A stretch of 64,000 nt of DNA from contig NZ_JACHJJ010000004.1 of the NCBI RefSeq assembly GCF_014203605.1, positions 186,001 to 250,000 on the forward strand, given 5' to 3'. Positions within the stretch are counted from its first letter, which is position 1. Each line of letters starts with the position of its first letter. Below the pieces are notes generated by a model. That model saw nothing but the letters and a program-made list of their open reading frames with translations, made no database searches and had not been told where the DNA came from. Source of the DNA: Thiemannella venezuelensis. GTDB taxonomy: Bacteria > Actinomycetota > Actinomycetes > Streptosporangiales > Streptosporangiaceae. Below, piece after piece: positions 48,545-58,848 of the stretch. The position numbers and the translations under genes were made by a program.

Positions 48545-49108
48545 ATGTCGTTGCGCCACGCGGTCATGGCCGCGCTCCTGGAGGGCGACGCATCCGGATA
48601 CGACCTGGCCAAGGGATTCGACGCGTCGGTGGCCAACTTCTGGATGGCCACGCCCCAGCAGCTCTACCGGGAGCTGGACAGGATGGAGTCCGAGGGCCTG
48701 GTCCGGGCACAGGTCGTCCGGCAGGAGCGCCGCCCGAACAAGCGGGTGTTCTCCCTGACCGAGGCCGGGCGCCGCGCGCTGCGCGAGTTCACCGCCGCGC
48801 CGCTGCGACCGGGTGCGATCCGTGACGAGCTGATGGTCAAGGTCCAGGCCGTCGACGTCGGTGACGCCGAGGCCGTGCGAGCGGCCATCGAGGAGCGCAT
48901 GGTCTGGGCCCAGGCCAAGATCGCCCGATACGAGCGGCTGCGCCTCCGGTTGCTGGACGGCCGCAGCGAGGAGGAGTACCTGGCGCACTCCGAGCGCGTC
49001 GGGCCCTACCTGACCCTGATGCGCGGCCTGGCCTTCGAGCGGGAGAACCGGTCGTGGGGGGAGTGGGCCCTGACCGTGCTGAGGCGGCGCTCGGCCGCGA
49101 CCACGTGA
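48545..49108 (+). CDS. PadR-family transcriptional regulator
   Basis: A 187-residue PadR-type regulator: N-terminal winged helix (SLRHAVMAALLEGDASGYDLAKGFD; QLYRELDRMESEGLV) followed by a Vir_act_alpha-type helical C-terminal half used for dimerisation. It is divergent from the SnoaL-like gene, its most likely target. A TATCTT sequence at 48533-48538 lies seven bases before the ATG, so the transcript might be leaderless. No strong ribosome site is visible. Confidence 0.88.
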   Translation: MSLRHAVMAALLEGDASGYDLAKGFDASVANFWMATPQQLYRELDRMESEGLVRAQVVRQERRPNKRVFSLTEAGRRALREFTAAPLRPGAIRDELMVKVQAVDVGDAEAVRAAIEERMVWAQAKIARYERLRLRLLDGRSEEEYLAHSERVGPYLTLMRGLAFERENRSWGEWALTVLRRRSAATT

Positions 49109-49135
49109 GGTGCCGAGGACCGCGGCGGACCCGGC

Positions 49136-49450
49136 CTACCGCAAGGCGCACAGCAGCTGGGGCACCACCGCCGGCTGGAAGGCCTTGGCCTCGCTCGGAT
49201 GCTGGTTGGCGGCCAAGGTGACGCGGCGGCCGTCGTCGGTGGCGTCGGGCCGGTAGGTTCCTGTCAGCTTGAGCGGTTTGATGATGCGCCGGGTGATCAG
49301 CCGGCCGATGTCCTGGCCGGTCACCTCCTCCGCGAACAGGGCGGACAGCACGGCGCCGGTGGAGGAGTAGGACCAGCCCTCGGCCCGCGGCGCCACCGCT
49401 CCGGCGGTCCCCTCCGCCGCCGGGCGGGCAGAATGAACCGGTGGCCACAC
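49136..49450 (-). pseudogene. fragment of a serine hydrolase (beta-lactamase / D-Ala-D-Ala carboxypeptidase type)
   Basis: About 60 recognisable residues resemble the middle of class C beta-lactamase-like serine hydrolases: WSYSSTGAVLSALFAEEVTG corresponds to the YSN/YSS motif region, followed by RRIIKPLKLTGTYRPD. The N-terminal SxxK part and the C-terminal KTG region are absent, and the reading frame runs into the methyltransferase start. It is probably a decayed remnant; expression is unlikely. Confidence 0.6.
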
Positions 49451-50190
49451 CGCGCGACTACGACGCCGACCCCGAGCGGTTCCGTCTCGCGACCAGGGTG
49501 ACCGAACGGTACCTGAGCGGGGGGCGCGGCCAGCACGAACACGTCGCCGAGGTGCTGACCGGCGCGGGAGCCGGCCTCGTCCTCGACATCGGATGCGGCG
49601 AGGGGGCGCTGCACACGGCGCTGCACACGGCGCTGCACACGGCGCTGCACACGGCGCTGCACACGGAACCGCGTACGGCGCTGCCGGTGCCGGCCCGGCC
49701 GCGCGTGGTCGGGCTGGACGCCTCGGCGACGATGCTGGCCCGGCACCCGCGGCCGGTGGTGCGGGCGGAGGCGACCGCGCTGCCGTTCCCGGACGGGGTC
49801 TTCGACGCGGCCGTGGCGGTGAACGTGCTCTACCACCTCGGCGATCCGGTCGCCGCCATCGGTGAGGCCCACCGCGTGCTGGCCCCGGGCGGGATGTTCG
49901 TCACCGCCTCGCCCAGCCGCTTCGACTCCCCCGAACTGGCGCACGTCTGGCGGCCGGAGCCGTCGAGCTTCGACGCCGAGGACGCGCCCCGGCTGGTGGC
50001 GCGGGTCTTCGGCCGGGTCGAGGTCGAGTGGTGGGACGCGCCGCTGATCACTCTGCCCGACGAGCGCGCGGTCCGCGACTACCTGATCGCCCGATTCGTC
50101 ACGCCCGGGGCGGCGGCGTCGGCGGCCGCCCGGGTGCGCACGCCGACGACGGTCACCAAGAAAGGCGCGTTCGTGTACGGCCGCAGGTGA
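49441..50190 (+). CDS. class I SAM-dependent methyltransferase with ALHT repeat
   Basis: A 249-residue methyltransferase of the UbiE/type 11 group. Motif I is LVLDIGCGEG, then a run of five ALHT repeats (encoded by 49606-49665), then the acidic strand VVGLDASATML, FDAAVAVNVLYHL and RVLAPGGMFVTASP. The repeat sits between motif I and the next strand, where normal homologues have a short helix, so it lengthens a surface helix. The start is GTG 49441, overlapping the decayed hydrolase. The methyl acceptor is unknown. Confidence 0.85.
   Translation: MATPRDYDADPERFRLATRVTERYLSGGRGQHEHVAEVLTGAGAGLVLDIGCGEGALHTALHTALHTALHTALHTEPRTALPVPARPRVVGLDASATMLARHPRPVVRAEATALPFPDGVFDAAVAVNVLYHLGDPVAAIGEAHRVLAPGGMFVTASPSRFDSPELAHVWRPEPSSFDAEDAPRLVARVFGRVEVEWWDAPLITLPDERAVRDYLIARFVTPGAAASAAARVRTPTTVTKKGAFVYGRR
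49606..49665. repeat. five 12-bp tandem repeats (GCGCTGCACACG) in the methyltransferase gene
   Basis: Five exact tandem copies, in frame, encode (ALHT)5. Because each unit is 12 bases, copy-number change keeps the frame, so this could be a variable-number repeat. Confidence 0.95.
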
Positions 50191-50259
50191 GCGTGGCCGC
50201 AGGGACTCCGGAGGCGCTTTCCCGGCGGCCGCCCGCGCGGGGGCGGAGCGGCGGCCGGG

Positions 50260-50673
50260 CTACGCCTCGCCCGCGGTGCGGGACGCGGCCTGCACCGCCT
50301 CGGCGGCGCTGTCGTGAATCTCGAACGCCCGGCGCAGGCCGGTGATCGTCAGGAAGCGGGCCAGGGTGCCGTGCACGGCGCTGAGCAGCAGGTGTTTGCC
50401 TGCGGCCTGGCACTGCTTCAGGGCACCGATGAGCGCGCTGACCCCCACGGAGTCGCAGAACGTCAGCCCGGCCGCATCCAGCACCACCGCGGTCAGGTCG
50501 TCGCGCCGCCACAGCGGCTCCAGGTGCTCGCGCAGGACGGGCACGGTGCTGGGGTCGAGCTCGCCGGTGACGTGGGCGACCATCACGGCGCCGTGCTGGA
50601 CCAGGGACACGGACAGGCGGCGGTCGTAGCCGGGGCTGAACGGCGTGCTCATCGCTGGGGGCAGAGTGGGCAT
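50260..50673 (-). CDS. STAS-domain anti-sigma factor antagonist
   Basis: A 137-residue single STAS-domain protein of the SpoIIAA/RsbV type. The conserved segment LTFCDSVGVSALIGALKQ carries the serine that an anti-sigma kinase would phosphorylate. It would release a sigma factor by binding its anti-sigma partner when unphosphorylated. No partner kinase gene is adjacent. The ATG at 50673 may be replaced by an internal ATG eight codons later. Confidence 0.85.
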   Translation of the reverse strand: MPTLPPAMSTPFSPGYDRRLSVSLVQHGAVMVAHVTGELDPSTVPVLREHLEPLWRRDDLTAVVLDAAGLTFCDSVGVSALIGALKQCQAAGKHLLLSAVHGTLARFLTITGLRRAFEIHDSAAEAVQAASRTAGEA

Positions 50674-50843
50674 GCGCCCTTTCTACCAGTGATTCCGCGG
50701 TGGTAGAGGGCGTTGTCTCCCTCTGTGGACGCGAGGAGGGCGGAGCTCCCGTCCGGCGGCCCCTCCCGGGAGCCGGCCGGGGACCGGCGGCGCCGGGTGG
50801 AGCGCCGCCGGAGGGAGACCGTCCCGGTGTCCGCGGGGCCCCG

Positions 50844-53234
<2,391 letters not shown>

Positions 53235-53441
53235 CTGTCCTATCTGTCGGGCGGGCCGCCCTCGCGGTCTCCGCCGGCGTCACCCGGCTCGATCTGATCG
53301 GCTTCGAGCGGTCTGCCTGGTCGCCTTCGCCGGTCCGGCCGCCGTGCATTCGATCGGCGGTGTCCGCCGAGGCGCCGGACCAGGCGACGGCAGCCACACT
53401 AGGCGCGGCCGCGTGATCCGTGCTTCTCGATTTCTGATCGG

Positions 53442-54332
53442 TCAGGTCGCCCGGTGTCCGCCCCGGGTGGTCTCCGGAGCCCGCTGGACGGGAAGGATCG
53501 TGCGCGGCGCGGGACGGACGGCCCGGGGCCTCCATTCGCGCGGGTAGCCGACGGAGACCTCTTCGAAGCGCGTGCCGTCGTAGACGGTGCTGCGCGGGAT
53601 GTGCAGGTGGCCGTAGACCATGGCCGCGGCGCCGTACCTGATGTGCCAGTCGGCGGTGAGCTCGGTCCCGCACCACTGGGCGAACTCGGGGTGGCGCAGG
53701 ACGCGGGTGGGCTCGCGGACCAGCGGATAGTGGTTCACCAGGACGGTGGGGACGTCGCGGTCACGCGCGGCGAGCCGCGCCGCCGTCTCGTCGACCCTGG
53801 CCCTGCACCACGCCTCGCGGCTGGGATAGGGGTCCGGGTGCAGGAGGAACTCGTCGGCGCAGACCACTCCGGCGTCGTAGGCCCGCTCCAGTGCTGCCTC
53901 CTGGGTCGGCGCGCCGGCCGGGCGGAAGGTGTAGTCGTACAGGAGGAACATCGGCACCACCGTCACCGGCCCGCCGCTCCCCTCCCAGACCGGATAGGGG
54001 TCTTCCGGAGTCACCACGCCGAGTTCGCGGCAGATGCCGACCAGGTGGCGGTAGCGCGCCTCGCCGCGCAACTGCACCGGATCGTCGGCCGGGGTCCACA
54101 GCTCGTGGTTGCCCGGCACCCACACCACGGTGGCGAACCGTTCGCTCAGCAGGCGCAGCGCCCAGGCCACGTCGGCCACGAACTCGCCGACGTCCCCGGC
54201 CACGAGCAGCCAGTCGCCACTCGATCCGGGGTACAGGTCCTCGACGAGGCGGCGGTTGTCCGGATGCCGCACGTGGAGATCGCTGATGGCCATCAGGCCC
54301 GGCGGACGGATCACGTGTCCGATCATAGGCAT
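53442..54332 (-). CDS. metallophosphoesterase
   Basis: A 296-residue calcineurin-like phosphoesterase. Metal-binding motifs are complete: AISDLHVRH, LLVAGDVGEF, VWVPGNHELW, VLVNHYPLV and VYGHLHIPR. Close relatives in actinomycetes are often found with phosphopantetheinyl transferase genes, but none is seen here. The substrate is unknown. It is 207 bases from the UvrA-like start; that gap has no other recognisable gene. Confidence 0.88.
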   Translation of the reverse strand: MPMIGHVIRPPGLMAISDLHVRHPDNRRLVEDLYPGSSGDWLLVAGDVGEFVADVAWALRLLSERFATVVWVPGNHELWTPADDPVQLRGEARYRHLVGICRELGVVTPEDPYPVWEGSGGPVTVVPMFLLYDYTFRPAGAPTQEAALERAYDAGVVCADEFLLHPDPYPSREAWCRARVDETAARLAARDRDVPTVLVNHYPLVREPTRVLRHPEFAQWCGTELTADWHIRYGAAAMVYGHLHIPRSTVYDGTRFEEVSVGYPREWRPRAVRPAPRTILPVQRAPETTRGGHRAT

Positions 54333-54417
54333 CCCGTGCCGTCCGGCGCCGTACGCGGAACCCCTGTCCCTGCGGAACCCCTGCCTCTGCGGCCTCCGGC
54401 GGGGGAGTCCCCGGCGG

Positions 54418-55098
54418 TCAGTCCGGGGAGCCGGTCCGCTCCAGCATGGGCACGAGGAACCGCCGGGCCACCGCCGCCAGCTGCTCGTCGTCGTCGAGGT
54501 CGACGAGGTGGCTGGGGATCGCCAGGAAGGAGGCGGAGATCCGGACCATCAGCTCGGCCACGAGGTCGGTGTCCAGGTCGTCCGGCACGTTGCCCGCGCG
54601 CTGCTCGCGGCGGAGCTGGCCCGCGACGAACCGCCGCACCGTGGCGAGGGTCCGGCCTCCGTCGCTGACCATGGAGGGCACGATCAGGTCCGGTTCCGCG
54701 GCGATCAGGCCGCCGATCAGCGGGTTGCGCCGGATGGCGCGCAACGAGCTCACGAAGCCCAGGACCACCCGGTCCGCGGCGGTGCGGGCCTGTTCGATGT
54801 CGATGAGGAACCGGTCGAAATACCGGCGGAACTCCCGGCGCACCACGTGTTCGACCAGCGCGTCCTTCGTGGCGAACCGCCGGTAGACCGTGATCCGCGA
54901 CACGCCGGTCCGGCGGGCCACGTCCTCCATGGTGGAGCGCCGGATGCCCATCCGGCAGAACTGTTCGTACGCCGCGTCGAGGATGCGCGCACGGGTCTCG
55001 TCCACGTCGTCGATCTGCTCGACGGCGTCGATGTACGCCCGCTCCAGCAGCGACTCCGAGTCCGAGGACGTCATGAACGCGGACAGCGCAGACTCCAC
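54418..55098 (-). CDS. TetR-family regulator, candidate regulator of lcp
   Basis: A 226-residue TetR-type repressor with the helix-turn-helix RARILDAAYEQFCRMGIRRSTMEDVARRTGVSRITVYRRF (about residues 37-73) and a helical ligand-binding domain. GTG 55098 was chosen because AGGAGG lies five bases upstream; GTG 55104 would overlap that site, and an ATG occurs nine codons in. It is divergent from the latex-clearing-protein gene across a 211-base region with several repeats, so it is the most likely lcp regulator, as with LcpR-type TetR proteins elsewhere. Confidence 0.87.
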   Translation of the reverse strand: MESALSAFMTSSDSESLLERAYIDAVEQIDDVDETRARILDAAYEQFCRMGIRRSTMEDVARRTGVSRITVYRRFATKDALVEHVVRREFRRYFDRFLIDIEQARTAADRVVLGFVSSLRAIRRNPLIGGLIAAEPDLIVPSMVSDGGRTLATVRRFVAGQLRREQRAGNVPDDLDTDLVAELMVRISASFLAIPSHLVDLDDDEQLAAVARRFLVPMLERTGSPD

Positions 55099-55164
55099 GA
55101 TCACCTCCTGCAGTCGATTCTGCCTCAGCCGCCCACAGTCGCCGACCCGGTCTTGTGGTGCCCG

Positions 55165-55180
55165 TCACAGTGTGCTGTGA
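55165..55180. promoter_or_regulatory. inverted repeat TCACAG-TGTG-CTGTGA in the tetR/lcp divergent region
   Basis: Six-base perfect arms around TGTG. A second weaker pair, TGATACA and TGTTTCA, lies about 55184-55210. Either may be an operator for the divergent TetR protein. Confidence 0.45.
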
Positions 55181-55213
55181 TGAATGATACAGAGACTCAT
55201 CTTGTGTTTCACC

Positions 55214-55281
55214 GTACCAGTCAGGTGCTCGTGCCGGTCAGGTGCCCGCACCAGTCGGATGTTCGTATCGGTCAGGTGCTC
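55214..55281. repeat. four tandem 17-bp repeats upstream of lcp
   Basis: Units at 55214-55230, 55231-55247, 55248-55264 and 55265-55281, consensus GTACCGGTCAGGTGCTC, with exact period and no spacers. They end 28 bases before the lcp ATG, just ahead of its ribosome site. The array resembles a cooperative regulator-binding site. Confidence 0.9.
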
Positions 55282-55309
55282 CCGGATCACGAGAAGGAGG
55301 AACGAAGGC

Positions 55310-56536
55310 ATGGGCGAATTCAGCAGGCGGAACATGCTGAAGGCGGGCGGGGCGCTGGGCGCACTCGGTGCGCTGGGCGTCGCGGCGCCCGCCCAGGCGC
55401 GGGTGTGGACGTGGTCGCCCAGCGGCTCGGTCGCGGGCGCGGGCGCGGGGGCCGATCCGCGGTGGGTGTGGGACGAGGAGGCCGATCCGCTGGTCGCCTC
55501 CCTGATCGACCGGGGCGACGTGCCCAGGGTCAACGAGCTGCTGCGGACCTGGACCAAGAACGGCCAGCCGCTGCCGGACGGGCTCCCGGCGGACCTGCGG
55601 GACTTCATGGAGCGGGCCCGCCGGCTGCCCCCGTGGACCGACAGGGGCAAGCTCGCCACCGCGGTCGGATTCAACGACCGGAGGGGGCTCTACCTCGGCG
55701 TGCTGTACGGCTTCGCCAGCGGCATGATGAGCACGGTCATCCCCAAGGAGGCCCGCGCGGTCTACTACTCGCAGGGCGGTGCGGACATGAAGGACCGCAT
55801 CTCCAAGACCGCCAAGCTCGGGTACGACATCGGATCGCGGAAGGCCTACGACGCCGACGGCGAGATGATCGTGACCTGTGTCAAGACCCGGCTGGTGCAC
55901 GCGGCCGTGCGCCACCTGCTGCCGAAGTCCCCGTACTGGCAGAGGTCCGCCGACGAGGAGATCCCGATCAGCCAGGCGGACATGATGGTCACCTGGCACA
56001 GCCTGCCCACGACCGTCATGAAGAACCTGACCGCGTGGAAGGTGCCGATCCCCGCCGCCGAGTCCGCGGCCTTCCTGCACTCGTGGCAGCTGGCCGCGCA
56101 CATGCTCGGCATCAAGGACGAGTACATCCCCGCGTCGTGGGACGAGGCGGACTCCCAGGCCGAGCAGGTCCTGGACCCGGTGCTGGCCCCGACGCCCGAA
56201 GGCGTCAAGCTGGCCGACATCCTCCTCAACCTCGGTGCGGCGATCGACGCCGGCATCCTCAGCAAGCGCGTGCTCGGCGCGTTCACGCGCTTCCTGCTCG
56301 GCGACCGGATCGCCGAGTGGCTGAAGATCCCCAGGTATCCGCTCTGGGACGGCCTCCTCGACACGCTCTGGGGGCCCTTCATCGCCGTCCGCGAGGGCGT
56401 GCTCAAGGTGTTCCCGGGAGCGGACAACACCTACTGGCTCTTCGACGAGCTCCTGCGCAAGGTGGTCCTGGTCTACCTGTCCGAGGCGCGGCAGATCAGC
56501 ATCGAGATCCCGCTGACCAACAACCCCGACCACTGA
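55310..56536 (+). CDS. lcp: latex clearing protein (Lcp), b-type heme polyisoprene dioxygenase
   Basis: A 408-residue DUF2236 oxygenase that cleaves double bonds of cis-1,4-polyisoprene rubber into oligo-isoprenoid aldehyde-ketones. The N-terminus is a Tat signal (FSRRNMLKAGG) ending near AQA at residue 30, so it is secreted. Compared with Lcp of Streptomyces sp. K30 (407 residues) the heme ligand His198 is His197 here (VKTRLVHAAVRH). Residues matching Glu148, Arg164, Lys167 and Thr168 are Glu147, Arg163, Lys166 and Thr167. AAGGAGG lies nine bases before ATG 55310. Confidence 0.95.
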   Translation: MGEFSRRNMLKAGGALGALGALGVAAPAQARVWTWSPSGSVAGAGAGADPRWVWDEEADPLVASLIDRGDVPRVNELLRTWTKNGQPLPDGLPADLRDFMERARRLPPWTDRGKLATAVGFNDRRGLYLGVLYGFASGMMSTVIPKEARAVYYSQGGADMKDRISKTAKLGYDIGSRKAYDADGEMIVTCVKTRLVHAAVRHLLPKSPYWQRSADEEIPISQADMMVTWHSLPTTVMKNLTAWKVPIPAAESAAFLHSWQLAAHMLGIKDEYIPASWDEADSQAEQVLDPVLAPTPEGVKLADILLNLGAAIDAGILSKRVLGAFTRFLLGDRIAEWLKIPRYPLWDGLLDTLWGPFIAVREGVLKVFPGADNTYWLFDELLRKVVLVYLSEARQISIEIPLTNNPDH

Positions 56537-56543
56537 GGAGTCC

Positions 56544-56588
56544 CGCGGCCTCCTCGACCTCCGCATGCCCCGGACCGGGGAGGCCGCG
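56544..56588. terminator. hairpin after lcp
   Basis: Perfect ten-base arms CGCGGCCTCC (56544-56553) and GGAGGCCGCG (56579-56588) with a 25-base internal part, starting seven bases after the lcp stop. Confidence 0.6.
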
Positions 56589-56699
56589 TCATCCGACCGC
56601 AGGAACCGTGCCGGAGGCCGGGACCGGCGGCCCGCGCTTAGGATCGCGTCGAGCTCGATGGATCTCTGAAGCCGGTTCGTCGGAAGGGCGTCGCTCCGT

Positions 56700-57935
56700 A
56701 TGCAGCCACCACCCGCGCGTGACACCGCCGGACAGACCGCAGCGGGACGGGGCTTCCTCGGCTGGCGGGATCCGCTGCTCCTGGCGGCCAGGCCCAGCGG
56801 CGAGCGCGTACGCCGGTTCGTGGCGATGCTGCTGATGCTGCAGCGGCTCAGTTACCTGCTGCCCGCCTGCTCGAGCCTGTTCGCGGGAGAGGTGCTCTTC
56901 TCCGGCCGCACCCGCAACGCGGTGCTGCTGGCGTCGGCCCTGGTCTGGAACGTGGCGCTGTTCCACTGGGTCGCGCGGCGCGGCTGGTTCACGCCCCGGG
57001 CCGTGGTGATCGACGTCCTGGCCACCTGTGTCTTCATGATCGGGGTGACCGGCGCGTGCCTGCCCGCGTCGGGTACGTGCGTGAGCAACTGGTCCTCGCA
57101 CGCCCTGCTGGCGACGGGGGCGCTGATCGGCGCCGTCGGCGAGCGGCCGGTCCAGTTCACCGCCCTGCTGCCGCCGATCGCGGTCTACGCGATCGCGCAC
57201 GCCGACGACCTCGGCCGGCGCTTCCCGCCCGTGCTGGAGCTGGCCGTACGGGTCAACGGCTACCTCTGGTTCGCGGTCATCGTCTTCTTCATCCACCGCT
57301 ACCTGGCCGCCCAGGCCGCGCGGCTGGACGGCCTGGCCGAGCAGCGGCTGGCGGCCGAGGCGGAGCGGGCCGCCGAGCGGACCCGGCTGGCGCACTACCG
57401 GCAGCTGCACGACACGGTCCTGGCCACGCTGACCGCGATCGCCCGCGGCGGGCTGGATCACTGTACGGAGGAGGTGCGGCGGCGGTGCGCGGCCGACGCG
57501 GCCTACGTGCGGGCGCTGATCGGGCAGGACGGCGCGGGCCCCGCGACCGGGCTGGGCAACGGCCTGGCCCGCGCCGTGTCCAGGGCGGCGGGGCTGGGGC
57601 TGTGCGTGCGCTACGCCGCCGAGGCGCTTCCCGAGGACCTGCCGGCCGGTGTGGCGGCGGCCATGGCGGAGTCCGCCGCGGAGGCGCTCAACAACGTGGT
57701 CCGGCACTCCGGAGAGCGGGAGGCGTGGCTCACCGCCGTCGCGGTGGACGGCGTGGTCACCGTCCGCGTGGTCGACCGCGGCAGGGGCTTCGATCCCGGC
57801 CGGGCCGGGATCGGCTACGGGCTGCGTTCCTCGGTCGCCGGGCGCATGCGTGAGATCGGCGGAAGCGCGGAGATCATCACGGCTCCCGGCGAGGGGGCGT
57901 GCGTGGAGCTCAGGTGGCCAGACCGTCCTCTCTGA
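56700..57935 (+). CDS. sensor histidine kinase (NarL-partner type)
   Basis: A 411-residue membrane sensor kinase. Five or so membrane helices occupy residues 40-200 (ALVWNVALFHW, VVIDVLATCVFMIGVTGA, GYLWFAVIVFFIHRY). The dimerisation/phospho-acceptor segment is RLAHYRQLHDTVLATLTAIARG, with His in LHDTV. The ATP-binding domain has EALNNVVRHSG and DRGRGFDP...GIGYGLRSS. It faces a convergent LuxR-type response regulator whose gene overlaps its 3' end by 26 bases. Its place beside the lanthipeptide genes suggests control of that cluster. Confidence 0.88.
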   Translation: MQPPPARDTAGQTAAGRGFLGWRDPLLLAARPSGERVRRFVAMLLMLQRLSYLLPACSSLFAGEVLFSGRTRNAVLLASALVWNVALFHWVARRGWFTPRAVVIDVLATCVFMIGVTGACLPASGTCVSNWSSHALLATGALIGAVGERPVQFTALLPPIAVYAIAHADDLGRRFPPVLELAVRVNGYLWFAVIVFFIHRYLAAQAARLDGLAEQRLAAEAERAAERTRLAHYRQLHDTVLATLTAIARGGLDHCTEEVRRRCAADAAYVRALIGQDGAGPATGLGNGLARAVSRAAGLGLCVRYAAEALPEDLPAGVAAAMAESAAEALNNVVRHSGEREAWLTAVAVDGVVTVRVVDRGRGFDPGRAGIGYGLRSSVAGRMREIGGSAEIITAPGEGACVELRWPDRPL

Positions 57936-58551
57936 CGCGGGTGGCGAGCTCCAGCTTGGTGTAGGCGGGGCGGCCCGCCTTCCGGTACTTGTCCTTGACG
58001 CGTTCCAGGTAGTTCTTGGCGGTCCCCGGCTGCACCCCGGCGCTGCGGGCCGCCGCGCCGAGCGTCATGCCGGAGGCGTAGGCGAGCAGCACCGCCCGCT
58101 CCTGCGGGGACAGGACGGGCCGGTCGCCGTCCCGGTCGGCCAGCCAGCCCAGCGCCAGCTCGGGGGAGACGGCCACCTCCTCCTCCGCCACCTCCCTGAT
58201 CTTCGCCACCAGCGCCGCCAGGTCGTGGTCCTTGGTGAGGTACCCGCCCGCTCCCGCGCCGATCATCTGCCGGGCCGTGCCGCCCGAGGTCACCACGCTG
58301 ACCACGAGCACCCGCCGCCGCAGCCGCACCAGCGTGCGCACGTTGTCCACGGGGTCGGAGCGGTCGGCCAGCAGCAGGTCGAGCAGGACCACGTCGGCCG
58401 GTGACGGTTCCGTCCTGAGCAGTTCGGCGACGGTCGCGGCCGACGCGGTCAGCCGTACGTCGGGCACACCGGCCAGCCAGGCGGCCAGCCCCTCGATGAG
58501 CATCCGGTCATCGTCGACTACGGAAAGGGTGATCACGCCTGTCTTTCCCAT
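57910..58551 (-). CDS. LuxR-type response regulator
   Basis: A 213-residue response regulator. The receiver domain has acidic DDDR near the N-terminus, the phospho-acceptor aspartate in VVLLDLLLADRS and the lysine in GGYLTKDHD. The output helix-turn-helix is LSPQERAVLLAYASGMTLGAAARSAGVQPGTAKNYLERVKDKY (about residues 145-187; shown in parts by the motifs LSPQERAVL and GTAKNYL). ATG 58551 was chosen over an upstream TTG. It is convergent with the histidine kinase gene and divergent from the lanthipeptide precursor gene, 93 bases away. Confidence 0.87.
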   Translation of the reverse strand: MGKTGVITLSVVDDDRMLIEGLAAWLAGVPDVRLTASAATVAELLRTEPSPADVVLLDLLLADRSDPVDNVRTLVRLRRRVLVVSVVTSGGTARQMIGAGAGGYLTKDHDLAALVAKIREVAEEEVAVSPELALGWLADRDGDRPVLSPQERAVLLAYASGMTLGAAARSAGVQPGTAKNYLERVKDKYRKAGRPAYTKLELATRVREDGLAT

Positions 58552-58644
58552 ATCCGGCAAGTCCTGTCAAGTGAGCAGTTATGGCGGCTACCGGTCACGG
58601 GGCCGGCGACGGATCATGGCGCCACGTCCGAGAAGGGAGCAAGC

Positions 58645-58833
58645 ATGACCGTCACGCTCGAAAGGGCCGAGGAGATCATCGCCGCCTGGAGGTCGGGTGA
58701 CGAGGCGGACAGCCCTGCCGGCCCGGTGCTGCCCGGCATGTACGTCGAGTCCGAGATCACCATGACCGGTCCGGGTTACTCCGGCCGGTGCGGGACCGCC
58801 TGCTCGGGCTCCCGAACCTACATGTGCTGCTGA
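58645..58833 (+). CDS. class II lanthipeptide precursor peptide
   Basis: A 62-residue peptide directly upstream (15 bases) of a LanM gene. The N-terminal half is an acidic helical leader (LERAEEIIAAWRSGDEAD), the C-terminal half is rich in Gly, Ser, Thr and Cys. Cysteines at 49, 53, 61 and 62 and eight Ser/Thr between 36 and 58 allow up to four (methyl)lanthionine rings, the last ending in a CC terminus. No GG or GA cleavage site is obvious; the leader may end near AGPVLPG (25-31). AAGGGAG provides the ribosome site. The final structure is unknown. Confidence 0.85.
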   Translation: MTVTLERAEEIIAAWRSGDEADSPAGPVLPGMYVESEITMTGPGYSGRCGTACSGSRTYMCC

Positions 58834-58848
58834 GAGGGGCCCAAACGC

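Noticed and set aside
55098-55104. GTG 55104 as start of the tetR gene
   Set aside because: It lies within the AGGAGG ribosome site; GTG 55098 has proper spacing.
55214-55281. CRISPR-like array
   Set aside because: The 17-bp units are contiguous with no spacers and no cas genes are present; it is a tandem repeat in a promoter.
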